NCBI GenBank assembly: GCA_004173475.1
Contig: SEBU01000001.1
Span: 1,054,001 to 1,118,000 of the forward strand
Reading direction: 5' to 3'
Origin: Gammaproteobacteria bacterium
GTDB taxonomy: Bacteria; Pseudomonadota; Gammaproteobacteria; Pseudomonadales; Cellvibrionaceae
Length of the DNA stretch: 64,000 nt
Position 1 is the first letter of the stretch, and the number at the start of each line of letters is the position of its first letter. The notes under the pieces were generated by a model, which was given only the letters and a program-made list of their open reading frames with translations, was not told where the DNA came from and made no database searches. The translations under genes and the position numbers were made by a program. Shown one piece after another: positions 17,957-26,873 of this stretch.

Positions 17957-19225
17957 TTAAATAGTTGTCGCAAAAATTAATCCACCCCAAACAACGCTTC
18001 TATCGCCATCTCCACGTTTGATTTCCGATGACTGCGCACGTAGTACATAACTAACGCGATACCCTTCTTTAAACGCAAAAGTGTAGCCCAACCATGCTTC
18101 AGCAATCACAGGACGCAGTTCCGAATAATCGTAAGAAAGATCCGAATCACGGAACTGACCTTGTAGAAATGCATTGTAGAAACGTGCCTTCAATGTAAAA
18201 CCTGCCCACACATAATGTTCATTAGTGCTCGAAACATTATTGCTATAGGTAGATTTTTCTCCATAGCTTATTAAATCAGGATTAAAACTTGCCCATGGGC
18301 TGATAATTTTTCCGCTGCGAAAGCTCATTCCCCAACTAGTTTCGGTGAGGTATCCGACCGATGCTTGCAAAGTACTCTTCAGCTCCACAGAATCCGAAAA
18401 ACTTTCAAGATAATCTTGTCGTGCGAGCACATAACGCCCAGTGAGTTCTCCACCATCGCTGATTTCATTATCCCAACCCCGCGCTGCACGTGCGGAAATT
18501 TGCTGGTGCACTTCATTCTGTAAATCGCCTACCCAACCCAACCCGAGCGCACCAATGGTCAGTGTGGAATTCCAGGCAACATTTTTTTCAACATCAATTC
18601 TTTCGTGAGAGCTGGAGAAATACACCAGGCTCGCATAGGGCCGATCATTTTCATTAATGACTTCACTCTCAAGCTCCTGTGGTGTAAAACCAAACAACCC
18701 TAGTTCAACACTGTGATTATTACGCGGATGGGCCACTAACCCGTCAACCCCAAGCAATTTATCAATAACACCCAAAGGAGCTTTTAAAGAAATGGAAGCA
18801 TCCTCTGCATTCGAACCTGAATATGTAAGGTTTATACCAAAGGTGTAATCGCGATCGCGATGGCCAGGAGCAAGGAAATCATTGTCCATCGCAAACGCCC
18901 AACTACTACTAATTTTTTTTCCGTCACCAAAGAGCTGGGGCCGTTTTTCATCGTCAACCAGCGCCGCGAGTTGCAGCCTGGTATCGGAATCAGCCAACGA
19001 AAAACTCTCATTTGCCTGAACGGAATAGCTCACCGCCAATAACACGCTGATGGCGAACAGCTGTAGGCAAACTATTCGCAAATACTCCAACCAAATGATG
19101 TGTTCTGTGCTCGCCTTTGACTGTGTATTTTTCCTGGAGATAAAACCAACTTGTAACTGGTTAACATCTATCCCGAATTCCTGATTTGCGAGGGGGTAAT
19201 CCTGCGATCTTAATAATGTATTCAT
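17957..19225 (-). CDS. LpxR-like outer-membrane lipid A 3'-O-deacylase (DUF2219)
   Basis: A predicted outer-membrane barrel. AMDNDFL, GHRDRDYTFGINLTYSG, NENDRPYASLVYFSSSHER and HQQISARAARGWDNEI correspond to the conserved segments of LpxR, including the Asn-Asp pair and the His before GWDN used in catalysis. LpxR removes the 3' acyl chains of lipid A. The ATG at 19225 has GGTGAG just upstream, better than the TTG at 19237. The N-terminus is odd: about 60 residues precede the hydrophobic segment (LQLFAISVLLAVSYSVQA), so the signal peptide would be very long or the start lies further in. A TetR gene lies upstream in the same direction and shares an operator-like motif. Confidence 0.82.
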   Translation of the reverse strand: MNTLLRSQDYPLANQEFGIDVNQLQVGFISRKNTQSKASTEHIIWLEYLRIVCLQLFAISVLLAVSYSVQANESFSLADSDTRLQLAALVDDEKRPQLFGDGKKISSSWAFAMDNDFLAPGHRDRDYTFGINLTYSGSNAEDASISLKAPLGVIDKLLGVDGLVAHPRNNHSVELGLFGFTPQELESEVINENDRPYASLVYFSSSHERIDVEKNVAWNSTLTIGALGLGWVGDLQNEVHQQISARAARGWDNEISDGGELTGRYVLARQDYLESFSDSVELKSTLQASVGYLTETSWGMSFRSGKIISPWASFNPDLISYGEKSTYSNNVSSTNEHYVWAGFTLKARFYNAFLQGQFRDSDLSYDYSELRPVIAEAWLGYTFAFKEGYRVSYVLRAQSSEIKRGDGDRSVVWGGLIFATTI

Positions 19226-19242
19226 ATTACTCACCAAACAAA

Positions 19243-19260
19243 TGACCAGTCGTCTTCTTT
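19243..19260. promoter_or_regulatory. Operator-like motif upstream of the lpxR-like gene
   Basis: ATGACCAGTCGTCTTCTT here and ATGACCGGTTGTCTTGTT at 19938-19955 agree at 15 of 18 positions, with inverted GAC/GTC ends. Both lie 11-17 bp before a start codon, in the same orientation. This suggests that the TetR protein encoded next door binds both. Confidence 0.5.
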
Positions 19261-19344
19261 TTGGTTGAAAGCTTAGCGGCTTTTGGCCAGAGCTCTAAAA
19301 GAATCAGAAGTGACTAAGGGTATAGGTCGTTAAAAAATAGGTAG

Positions 19345-19926
19345 TTAATTACCTAAAATACTTGGCAATGCAGACAGGAAAGCCTCCATTGGTTCGCGGC
19401 ACTTGGTAGCTTTCATACGCATCAAGGTCCCCTCCCAAGCATTAAACAAAAACTCAGCTAAGACTCCAGCTGACATGGTGCATTTTAGGCTTCCATCCAA
19501 CTTTGCTTCCTCTAACAAATCTTCAACTATTAGCGTCTTGTTGCGCATCATTTGCCGCACCTTAATACGAATAGCCTCGTTAGAATCAGACATTTCCTGA
19601 CACATATTCCCGATAAAGCAACCACCGTTAAGATTGGAGTCACAACCCGGAACACTACTTTCAAAAAAGGATTTCAGTCTTTCCAATGGTGGAACCGTAC
19701 GATCTCCAACCACGCGTTTACTAGCCAGAACCCTATCATCCGCAACCATTTCTATCGCCGCGATAGCAAAATCTTCCTTACTTTTGAAGTAGGTATAGAA
19801 AGAACCTTTGGGCACATTGGCCGCATCTACGATGTCCTGGATGCTGGTTCCGTTATAGCCACGGGTGGCCATAACCTTTATGCCCGTCTCAAGTAAGTGA
19901 TCTTTTTTAAGTTCGCGTTTGCTCAT
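19345..19926 (-). CDS. TetR-family transcriptional regulator
   Basis: This 193-residue repressor starts at the ATG for MSKRELKKDHLLETG; the longer open frame to 19995 adds 23 residues with no support. The helix-turn-helix is clear: GIKVMATRGYNGTSIQDIVDAANVPKGSFYTYFKSKEDF. The C-terminal part, with SVPGCDSNLNGGCFIGNMCQEM, is the pattern of the AcuR/NemR-like branch, whose members sense electrophiles through cysteines; several Cys are present. It probably controls itself and the lpxR-like gene through a shared motif. Confidence 0.88.
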   Translation of the reverse strand: MSKRELKKDHLLETGIKVMATRGYNGTSIQDIVDAANVPKGSFYTYFKSKEDFAIAAIEMVADDRVLASKRVVGDRTVPPLERLKSFFESSVPGCDSNLNGGCFIGNMCQEMSDSNEAIRIKVRQMMRNKTLIVEDLLEEAKLDGSLKCTMSAGVLAEFLFNAWEGTLMRMKATKCREPMEAFLSALPSILGN

Positions 19927-19937
19927 GGGAGAATAAT

Positions 19938-19955
19938 ATGACCGGTTGTCTTGTT
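19938..19955. promoter_or_regulatory. Operator-like motif upstream of the TetR gene
   Basis: The partner of the motif at 19243-19260 (15 of 18 identical). It contains GACCGGTTGTC, an imperfect palindrome similar in style to operators of NemR/AcuR-type regulators. It ends 11 bp before the ATG of the TetR gene and could also mask its ribosome binding site. Confidence 0.5.
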
Positions 19956-20134
19956 TTTCAAGGATTGATTTAATTAATTTTAAGTAACTAGGCATTCATT
20001 TTAGTCTACAGGGGTTTAAATGCCATCAAATCCTTTCTCGCTTAGTAACTCGATCTACACCAATGGCTTGTAAGCACAACCAAGGAAATCTGCCGCCTGT
20101 GCCTTTACTTTTACTATTGAGCCAAGACGAATAC

Positions 20135-20296
20135 CTACCTGAAAATGCAGTGTTTGGCGTAGTCTTTGGCCTCGTTTACGGTCCAATCGCCCTTATCTTT
20201 CGCATCCATTTTTTCACACCATTCGGGGCTACCTACCTTCGGGGCGCAAGCGCTTAAAGCCAGTGATGCAACCAAAACTAAAATAATGTTCTTCAT
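20135..20296 (-). CDS. Small lipoprotein, DUF3012 family (copy 1)
   Basis: This 53-residue protein has a lipoprotein signal peptide (MKNIILVLVASLALSAC, Cys17) and a compact mature part (APKVGSPEWCEKM, DKGDWTVNEAKDYAKHC). The pattern SPEWC...GDW...ANDYAKHC is the DUF3012 family as I know it; function unknown. Two Cys remain in the mature chain and could form a disulfide. A longer open frame to 20416 exists, but the ATG at 20296 fits the signal peptide. A paralogue lies 430 bp upstream on the same strand. Confidence 0.8.
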   Translation of the reverse strand: MKNIILVLVASLALSACAPKVGSPEWCEKMDAKDKGDWTVNEAKDYAKHCIFR

Positions 20297-20669
20297 AATT
20301 TTCTCTATTTTGAGTGTTTCTAATACTTTTGACGTTCGACCAAATTGAGTGCTAGGACGAATGAGCTTCATTGCCCGAATTTGCAAATCAAGAGGCAAAG
20401 CCAGCAGCATTCTCAACTAAGTGGCGTATTCGAAAATCCAATTGTTAGCACTAGTTGCGGATAACAAACATTCAGAAGTGCAAGACCGAATTCGACTTCC
20501 ACAGCATTTGTCTTGGGCATTTAATTATTACAGTGAACTGAAAAAGATTCGTGCGCCAGCTCCACACATTGAGCATATGAATGATTAATTACGGGTGAGT
20601 TATGCGTATTAAATTGGCGGTAGTTAACGATCAGAAGATCAACGAATGCTGTTTGGATAAGTCATCACG
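20297..20669. other. Intergenic stretch between the two DUF3012 genes, no gene seen
   Basis: About 370 bp with no credible reading frame and no clear promoter. It contains the upstream region of the first DUF3012 gene. I see nothing else that I can support. Confidence 0.4.
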
Positions 20670-20704
20670 AAAAAAATGCCGGAGTCCAAAGGCTCCGGCA
20701 TTTT
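20670..20704 (-). terminator. Rho-independent terminator of DUF3012 copy 2
   Basis: AAAATGCCGGAG (20673-20684) and CTCCGGCATTTT (20693-20704) form a 12-bp stem. On the minus strand it is followed by a T run (A run 20670-20676). It begins 22 bp after the stop of the second DUF3012 gene. Confidence 0.92.
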
Positions 20705-20725
20705 CATAATCATTTAAACGGTAAA

Positions 20726-20890
20726 TTATTTTAGAACACAATGCTTGGCATAGTTTTTTGTATCATTCAAAGACCAATCTGCTTTTGACTCATTCTTCTT
20801 TTTTGCGCACCAGGCATCACTTCCTACCTTCGAAGCGCAAGAACTCATCACAGCACCTGCAAAGATTACAATAAATAAAGTTCTCATCAT
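20726..20890 (-). CDS. Small lipoprotein, DUF3012 family (copy 2)
   Basis: A 54-residue gene read directly from the sequence. The signal peptide MMRTLFIVIFAGAVMSSC has the lipidated Cys at residue 18. The mature part reads ASKVGSDAWCAKKKNESK, then ADWSLNDTKNYAKHCVLK. It aligns along its whole length with copy 1 (KVGS-WC, DW, N-K-YAKHC), so the two are paralogues. Two in-frame ATG codons are adjacent (20890 and 20887). It has its own terminator and lies 48 bp after the rlmB stop on the same strand, so it could be the last gene of the rnr-rlmB transcript. Confidence 0.82.
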   Translation of the reverse strand: MMRTLFIVIFAGAVMSSCASKVGSDAWCAKKKNESKADWSLNDTKNYAKHCVLK

Positions 20891-20938
20891 TAGCTTCTAG
20901 TTTATCTGAAATAAATGAATTAAAGGCGATACAAATAA

Positions 20939-21676
20939 TTAACGACGCTGTCTTACTGCTTCAAACAACACCACGCCTGTTGCAACAGATACATTCAAAC
21001 TACTCACGGTACCTGCCATTGGGATATTAATTAAATGATCACAATTTTCCTGGGTTAACCGTCTTAGACCGTCACCTTCCGCTCCCATTAATATTCCAAC
21101 ACTACCTGTTAATTTGACGTCATATATCGAAGCTTCCGCTTCTCCCGCTGCACCGAAAAGCCAAATGCCTTTTTCTTGTAGCTTTTTTAACGTACGCGCG
21201 AGATTAGTTACAGGCACGAGCGGTAAAACTTCTGCAGCGCCACAGGCAACTTTGCGAGCTACGGGAGTTAACCCAACGGATTTGTCCTTCGGCACTACAA
21301 CTACATGCACCCCCGCCGCTTCTGCAGTTCGCATACATGCACCCAGGTTATGCGGATCTGTAACGCCATCTAATATCAGTACAAATGCCGGTTCACCAAG
21401 ACCATCGATTAATTCAAACAAAAATTTCTCATCATGAACGTCACCTGGCGTACAAACTGCCACTACGCCCTGATGGTTTTCATCTCCGACCATCTCATCT
21501 AATTTTTTTCGATCAACAATTTTACAGCTGATTTGATTACTTTGTGAGAGGTTTAAAATCTTAGTAAGACGTTGGTCATTACGTCCCTGCACCATAAAGA
21601 CTTCAAGTACACGCTGCGGTGCACTTTTTAATAGGGCCTGCACAGAATGCAGGCCAAAAATATTTTCATTTTTCAA
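20939..21676 (-). CDS. rlmB: 23S rRNA (guanosine-2251-2'-O)-methyltransferase
   Basis: This 245-residue SPOUT methyltransferase methylates the ribose of G2251 in the P loop of 23S rRNA. The N-terminal substrate-binding domain (IFGLHSVQALLK) is followed by the knotted catalytic domain with the family motifs: GVTDPHNLGACMRTAEAAGVH, GILMGAEGDGLRRL and IPMAGTVSSLNVSVATGVVLFEAVRQ. It lies 150 bp after rnr on the same strand, the same pairing as in E. coli, and is probably cotranscribed with it. Confidence 0.97.
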   Translation of the reverse strand: MKNENIFGLHSVQALLKSAPQRVLEVFMVQGRNDQRLTKILNLSQSNQISCKIVDRKKLDEMVGDENHQGVVAVCTPGDVHDEKFLFELIDGLGEPAFVLILDGVTDPHNLGACMRTAEAAGVHVVVVPKDKSVGLTPVARKVACGAAEVLPLVPVTNLARTLKKLQEKGIWLFGAAGEAEASIYDVKLTGSVGILMGAEGDGLRRLTQENCDHLINIPMAGTVSSLNVSVATGVVLFEAVRQRR

Positions 21677-21826
21677 TTTAATTACTCGTTTCTGCTCTCG
21701 TCTAGCGCATCTATTTTTCCAGGGAGAGAAAAATCAGACCTAACACAACCTCAGATCAACCACCAAACAGATCAATCAAATAAATCGTGCTGGGTTTTAA
21801 TTTCGTCGCCTGGACACCACCACGCA

Positions 21827-24583
21827 CTAATCCTTGCCTTTAGATTTACCCAGCGCTTTTTTAACAGCAGCTTTCGCCTTGTCAAGGAATGACGCATCTT
21901 CTGGTGCCGAAGGTTGTTGAACTGCTGGTGACGCCTTCGTGCGCGAAGTTTTTTTATTTTGGTCGCCATTGGATGCCTCGCTAGGATTTTTCGCTTTTTT
22001 CGCACCAGGTTTTTCAGCAGGTACCGATGCTTTAGAGCTTTTTGGAAGAGCCAAATCAGCGGAAGTAGGATTAGATTCCGTTGATTTCTTGGCTGAAGCT
22101 ACTTTTGCGGCCTTCAACTTCGCAGGTGTTTGAGGACTGAATTTTTTTGTAACGAGAGATTTACCTGACGGGGACTTGGCCGCAGGACTACGCCCGGCTG
22201 ACTTTTTCCCCGCTGTAGATAATTTCGTTGCTGATTTTTTTGAAGACTTTTTATCTTTTGCCGCTGTTTCAGTAGCTGAACGAGTCTTTTTCTTTTCAGC
22301 TTTTTTAACGACAATAGGTACGATGGATTTTTTCGGACGGCGAATGGCGTTGTCTGACTCGAGTTCAAAATCAATTTTTCTGTTTTCCAAATCGACGCGC
22401 ACAACTCGAACAACTAGCTCATCACCTAAACCAAATACGCGACGAGTTCGTTCACCAACCAAGCGGTGTTGGGCTGCCTCAAAACGATAATAGTCGTGAG
22501 GTAATGCAGTGATGTGAACTAGACCATCTACATAAATATCTTTTAACTCTACAAACAAACCAAAGCCAGTTACCGCACTCACGTGGCCAGCGAACACTGC
22601 GCCTACCTGATCGCGTAGATATTCACATTTCAACCAACTTACCACGTCCCGTGTGGCTTCATCCGCTCGACGCTCGGTCAACGAACATTGTTCGCCGAAT
22701 ACGACCATATCATTAATGTTGTACGGATAAATTTGCGATTTGGGAATTGATTTCGCACCTTCTGCGCGGCGCACGTGACTCGTTTGAATATCGCTACGAA
22801 TAACCGAGCGAATTGCGCGGTGAACAAGAAGGTCAGGGTAGCGTCGAATAGGTGACGTGAAATGGGTGTATGCCTCGTAACCCAAACCAAAATGGCCACG
22901 ATTTTCAACCTGATACATTGCTTGCCGTAGGCTGCGCAACATAACGGTTTGAATCATATTTGAATCGCTTCGACCCTGGATTTGTTGCATCAATTGTTGG
23001 TAGTCACCCGAAGTCGGCTCTGCTCCGCCCGCAAGGCCTAATCCAAGCTCGGATAAAAATTCTCGCAAGTTCGTGAGCTTTTGTTCAGTCGGTCCCTCGT
23101 GAACACGATACAAACCAACAAGATTATGCTTCTCAAGGAATTTTGCAGAACACACGTTTGCACACAACATACACTCTTCAATTAATTTATGAGCATCGTT
23201 GCGTTTGATAGGAACTATGCGTTCAATCTTGCGCTCATCGTTAAATTGAATGCGCGTTTCTACAGTTTCAAAATCAATCGCACCTCGTTCATCTCGCGCA
23301 ACTCGCAAGCATTTATATAATTTGTGCAGTAATTCCAGTTGGGGAATAATTTGCTTGTACTCTTCACGCAAAGCATTGGCTTCATCATCTGATTCAGTGA
23401 GAATTTTTCCAACCTTGGTGTAAGTTAAACGCGCGTGCGAATGCATTACGCCTTCGTAAAATTCATAACCCGTAATTTTACCAGCATCGGTTATGGTCAT
23501 TTCACATACCATGCAGAGGCGATCAACGTGAGGATTTAACGAACACAAACCGTTGGACAAAGCCTCCGGTAGCATGGGTACAACATAATCAGGAAAATAT
23601 ACGGAGTTACCACGGCTGCGCGCTTCCATATCCAATGCGTTATTCACTTTTACGTAATGCGATACATCAGCTATGGCAACATACAAACGCCAGCCGCCTC
23701 GACGACGCTCACACAAAACCGCATCGTCAAAATCACGTGCATCTTCGCCATCAATAGTCACGAACGGAAGATGGCGAACATCAACACGATTTAATTTGTC
23801 AGCATCAGCAACTTCGGCGGGAAGCACAGAAGCCTCAGTAATTACATCTGTTGGCCACACAGATGGAATCCCATGTGCTTGTATGGCCAATTCGATTTCC
23901 ATTCCGGGCGCCATGTGATCGCCAAGCACTTGAATTACTCGCCCCATTGGCAAACGGTTTTTATCGGGCTGCTGGGTTATTTCTGCCACCACGATCTGGC
24001 CGTTGGTTGCCCCGCCATAAGAACCGAAGGGAATCATAATATCTTGAGTGATACGCGCATTTTCCGGCCGCACAAATTGGACGCCATCTTCGTTAAAAAA
24101 GCGCCCGGCCAATTGCGTGGTATTTCGGGATAGCACTTCGACAATTGCGCCCTCCTCCTTGCCACGATATTGTTCGCCAGACATGCGCACTAAAACTTCA
24201 TCGCCATCAAAAACGCGCCGCATCTGACGATTGTGTAAATAAATATCCTCACCACCATTCGCCGGAATAACAAACCCGTAGCCATCTTTATGACCTTGCA
24301 CACGCCCACGAATAACGTCGATTTTATCCAGGCGTAAATAAGCATCTTTACGATTACTAATTAATTGTCCGTCGCGCGCCATGGCTATCAAACGCCGACG
24401 CAATGCCTCTACCTGATCCTCGTCAGTGAGCTTCAAAATCTCGCACATCTGGGGATGGGTAATAGGCTCGGCGGCGTTATCAAGTAAATCTAAAATATAT
24501 TCGCGGCTAGGAATCGGGTTCTCGTATTTTTCAGCTTCACGAGCAGCAAATGCATCTTGTGGCGGGACTTTACGTTTGGTCAA
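21827..24583 (-). CDS. rnr: Ribonuclease R with long basic C-terminal tail
   Basis: About 918 residues, a 3'-to-5' exoribonuclease that degrades structured RNA. In order: a winged-helix region (REAEKYENPIPSREYILDLL), cold-shock domains (GRVQGHKDGYGFVIP), the RNB catalytic domain (IDGEDARDFDDAV with its aspartates, ADVSHYV, HFTSPIRRYPDLLVHRAI) and an S1 domain (AGHVSAVTGFGLFVEL). A tail of about 165 residues rich in Lys, Ser and Ala follows, longer than in E. coli RNase R (813 residues). The TTG at 24583 has AGGA 8 bp upstream; a TTG at 24643 would add 20 residues without similarity to known starts. Confidence 0.95.
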   Translation of the reverse strand: MTKRKVPPQDAFAAREAEKYENPIPSREYILDLLDNAAEPITHPQMCEILKLTDEDQVEALRRRLIAMARDGQLISNRKDAYLRLDKIDVIRGRVQGHKDGYGFVIPANGGEDIYLHNRQMRRVFDGDEVLVRMSGEQYRGKEEGAIVEVLSRNTTQLAGRFFNEDGVQFVRPENARITQDIMIPFGSYGGATNGQIVVAEITQQPDKNRLPMGRVIQVLGDHMAPGMEIELAIQAHGIPSVWPTDVITEASVLPAEVADADKLNRVDVRHLPFVTIDGEDARDFDDAVLCERRRGGWRLYVAIADVSHYVKVNNALDMEARSRGNSVYFPDYVVPMLPEALSNGLCSLNPHVDRLCMVCEMTITDAGKITGYEFYEGVMHSHARLTYTKVGKILTESDDEANALREEYKQIIPQLELLHKLYKCLRVARDERGAIDFETVETRIQFNDERKIERIVPIKRNDAHKLIEECMLCANVCSAKFLEKHNLVGLYRVHEGPTEQKLTNLREFLSELGLGLAGGAEPTSGDYQQLMQQIQGRSDSNMIQTVMLRSLRQAMYQVENRGHFGLGYEAYTHFTSPIRRYPDLLVHRAIRSVIRSDIQTSHVRRAEGAKSIPKSQIYPYNINDMVVFGEQCSLTERRADEATRDVVSWLKCEYLRDQVGAVFAGHVSAVTGFGLFVELKDIYVDGLVHITALPHDYYRFEAAQHRLVGERTRRVFGLGDELVVRVVRVDLENRKIDFELESDNAIRRPKKSIVPIVVKKAEKKKTRSATETAAKDKKSSKKSATKLSTAGKKSAGRSPAAKSPSGKSLVTKKFSPQTPAKLKAAKVASAKKSTESNPTSADLALPKSSKASVPAEKPGAKKAKNPSEASNGDQNKKTSRTKASPAVQQPSAPEDASFLDKAKAAVKKALGKSKGKD

Positions 24584-24711
24584 TGGAGGTATCCTATTTG
24601 TGGCAAAAGGCAGCGTCTGGCTGCCGAAGGTATTTTCGATCAATTACGATCATAGTCGAGCAATTATAGGGCAGTCATTATGACAAACCCACAAATAAAA
24701 TCAGTTGCGCG

Positions 24712-24740
24712 TTGACAAGCTTTAGGCCGCTATTTATAGT
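24712..24740 (+). promoter_or_regulatory. Strong sigma-70 promoter of the tRNA-Leu gene
   Basis: A perfect -35 box TTGACA (24712-24717) and a -10 box TATAGT (24735-24740) are 17 bp apart. A GC-rich stretch follows (TCGCGACC), as expected for a stringently controlled stable-RNA promoter. The mature tRNA starts 26 bp after the -10 box. Confidence 0.88.
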
Positions 24741-24765
24741 TCGCGACCTCGGCACTAGCCGAATT

Positions 24766-24850
24766 GCCCAGGTGGTGAAATTGGTAGACACGCCAGCTTC
24801 AGGTGTTGGTGGCGCAAGCTGTGTCGGTTCGAGTCCGACCCTGGGCACCA
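24766..24850 (+). tRNA. tRNA-Leu (anticodon CAG)
   Basis: An 85-nt class II tRNA with encoded CCA. Acceptor strands GCCCAGG and CCTGGGC pair perfectly. The anticodon arm CCAGC-TTCAGGT-GTTGG gives anticodon CAG at 24800-24802. A long variable arm (GGTGGCGCAAGCTGTG) and a T-arm (TCGGTTCGAGTCCGA) follow. The long variable arm and the anticodon identify leucine. Confidence 0.97.
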
Positions 24851-25788
24851 AAGTTTCAACATTCGCGCTTTAATGGCTTTCTAAGCTATTTTGAGCGACG
24901 AGACATACACATCCCCTTCCGCTTTTCTATATCCCTTCAGCTGTGACACTTTGGTGCGAAGCCAAGGGTTTACTGTGCCTACATCTTCCTATTCTTTCAA
25001 CGCCTATATGACGATTTTATTTTGCTATGACAATTTCGTTAAGACATAGATCCGCCATTGCAGGAAAAGTCTTCTAAGGAAGATAAAAAATTGTCGACGG
25101 CGAATCGCATTACTTAGAAACCTTAAGGTCGCACGAAAATAATTCTTTAGTTAAACGGTAGCGTTATAAACACCTTCGCGTTCGATTTGATATAACGACG
25201 AAGAAAAGAAATTGACGAATATCCAAAGGAATTACAAATATCAAGACGCTTTTAGGTTGATAATTTTAGGCCGTTTCGCCCCACTCGGAAGCATCAAAAT
25301 ACTTTAGCCGTATTAAACAAATTCGATATTTTTTTTCAATCGATCAATTGCTTTCAGACGTGACGCTATATTTTGTAACTCCCCTACACCCAAAAATTAA
25401 ATCAAAACCATTTATCATCTAACGCCTCTGCGCGCCTGATTCTCCTTACCTCTGCATTCCGGTTAAGCCTGATTTAGATGCTAGATTCTGGGCAAAGCAA
25501 CTGGCGCGGAATACCGCGCCCACCACCTGATAACCTCGCAACATTCGTCATTGCAGAATATCAACAAAACGGCATGCAACCAATTTCTGACTTATTTATT
25601 GCATTACTACCGAGACTTAAGCCGATTTGAGAAGAACTTCACGCAGGCAATTTCTGGCTGTGGTAATTTCAGAACACTTAGCTGCCTGCAAATTTAGAGA
25701 CAACATACATTGGGTATTGGCAATCAGGAATAAGGTTAAGCATAGGTTTGTGCTTATGTAACGGGATATAAATATTTTAGAGACTCTT
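24851..25788. other. About 0.9 kb downstream of tRNA-Leu with no recognisable gene
   Basis: All frames are broken by stops; the longest is an 85-codon minus-strand frame that runs into the next gene and looks like a shadow. I see no terminator right after the tRNA, no direct repeat of its 3' end and no integrase. It may be decayed coding sequence or a long untranslated region of the acyltransferase gene. Confidence 0.5.
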
Positions 25789-26742
25789 ATGAACCGAAGT
25801 GTTTCACTTGATATTTTAAAAATAGTGTTGGCTTTAATGGTTGTTGGTATCCACTCGGGATTCCTTGAGGACATAAGTGCATTAGGCCGCTATTTGACGG
25901 TCGCCGGTCTATTTCGAATCGCGGTCCCTATCTTTTTTATCATCAATGGTTTTTTCTTTTTTTCAATGCCACCAGAAAAAATAACAACTTGGTTTAAGCG
26001 GGTCGTCATTCTTTATTTATTTTGGACTCTGGTTTACATAGGTTATTGGTTCAGAGCTGAAACTATTAATCTTTTTGAAGTCGCGCGTATTTTAAAAACC
26101 ATATTGGTAGGGCATGAGCATTTGTGGTACTTGCCGGCGATGATTGGTGCGGCATTGGTGCTTCTACCGCTCAGAAAGTTTTCCACACCCGCCCTTCTTA
26201 TTATTGCATTCGCCCTTTATACGATCGGATTAAGCATTCAGTACCTTGGCAATTACCATGTAATTACCAGCCCTCCCATTGACAATGCTCTCAACAGTCA
26301 TTTTGTTTATCGCAATTTTTTGTTTTTTGCATTCCCCTTCTTTGCAATAGGTTACTTATTAAAAAAGACAGAAGCTTACAAAAAAATTACTATGAATGTC
26401 GTTGTGAGCATGACTTTATTTGCCATTGCGCTGCTGTTAATGGAAAATTATCTGAATTTTAAATATAAGGTTGCGGCCAAAGGCTTCGACATTTTTCTAT
26501 TTCTTATCTTGGCTTGCCCCCTAGTGTTTATAACCGCGTTAAAACTGGACATTCGAGGCGAGAGTAAAACTTTAGCTCTTTATTCAACCGGCATCTATTT
26601 TATACACCCGCTATTCATTTCAATTATTAAGAAATATGTCGATATTGGGGGGACGTTATTAACGTTCTTAGTCGCCTCTATTTCCGTTGTAGCTGCGTGG
26701 CTTCTGATAAAAATAAATGCCAAGTTGAAGTTTATTTTATAA
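25789..26742 (+). CDS. Membrane acyltransferase, AT3 family
   Basis: A 317-residue integral membrane protein with about ten hydrophobic helices. The N-terminus SLDILKIVLALMVVGIHSG carries the conserved His of acyltransferase family 3, and LWYLPAMIGA matches another conserved segment. AT3 enzymes O-acylate carbohydrates such as LPS O-antigen, peptidoglycan or exopolysaccharide. No partner gene is adjacent, so the acceptor is unknown. It stands alone, with long intergenic DNA upstream and a hairpin downstream. Confidence 0.88.
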   Translation: MNRSVSLDILKIVLALMVVGIHSGFLEDISALGRYLTVAGLFRIAVPIFFIINGFFFFSMPPEKITTWFKRVVILYLFWTLVYIGYWFRAETINLFEVARILKTILVGHEHLWYLPAMIGAALVLLPLRKFSTPALLIIAFALYTIGLSIQYLGNYHVITSPPIDNALNSHFVYRNFLFFAFPFFAIGYLLKKTEAYKKITMNVVVSMTLFAIALLLMENYLNFKYKVAAKGFDIFLFLILACPLVFITALKLDIRGESKTLALYSTGIYFIHPLFISIIKKYVDIGGTLLTFLVASISVVAAWLLIKINAKLKFIL

Positions 26743-26791
26743 CGGGGCGGTGAGAGCGAGTGAAACTCCTTGCACGAACTAATTATTGTTG

Positions 26792-26824
26792 AAAAAAATA
26801 AAGCCCCGATCTTAATCGGGGCTT
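26792..26824 (-). terminator. Terminator between AT3 and the small Lys-rich gene
   Basis: AAGCCCCGAT (26801-26810) and ATCGGGGCTT (26815-26824) form a perfect 10-bp stem with a 4-nt loop. On the minus strand it is followed by TATTTTTTTC, so it mainly serves the 38-residue gene; it may also help to stop AT3 transcripts. Confidence 0.88.
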
Positions 26825-26873
26825 ATTCGGGATCTCACAGAAAGCGTTATAAAACTCAAATAAATAGTGCTAC

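Noticed and set aside
24766-25788. Genomic island integrated at tRNA-Leu
   Set aside because: No integrase, no direct repeat of the tRNA 3' end and no cargo genes were found; only the empty gap is reported.
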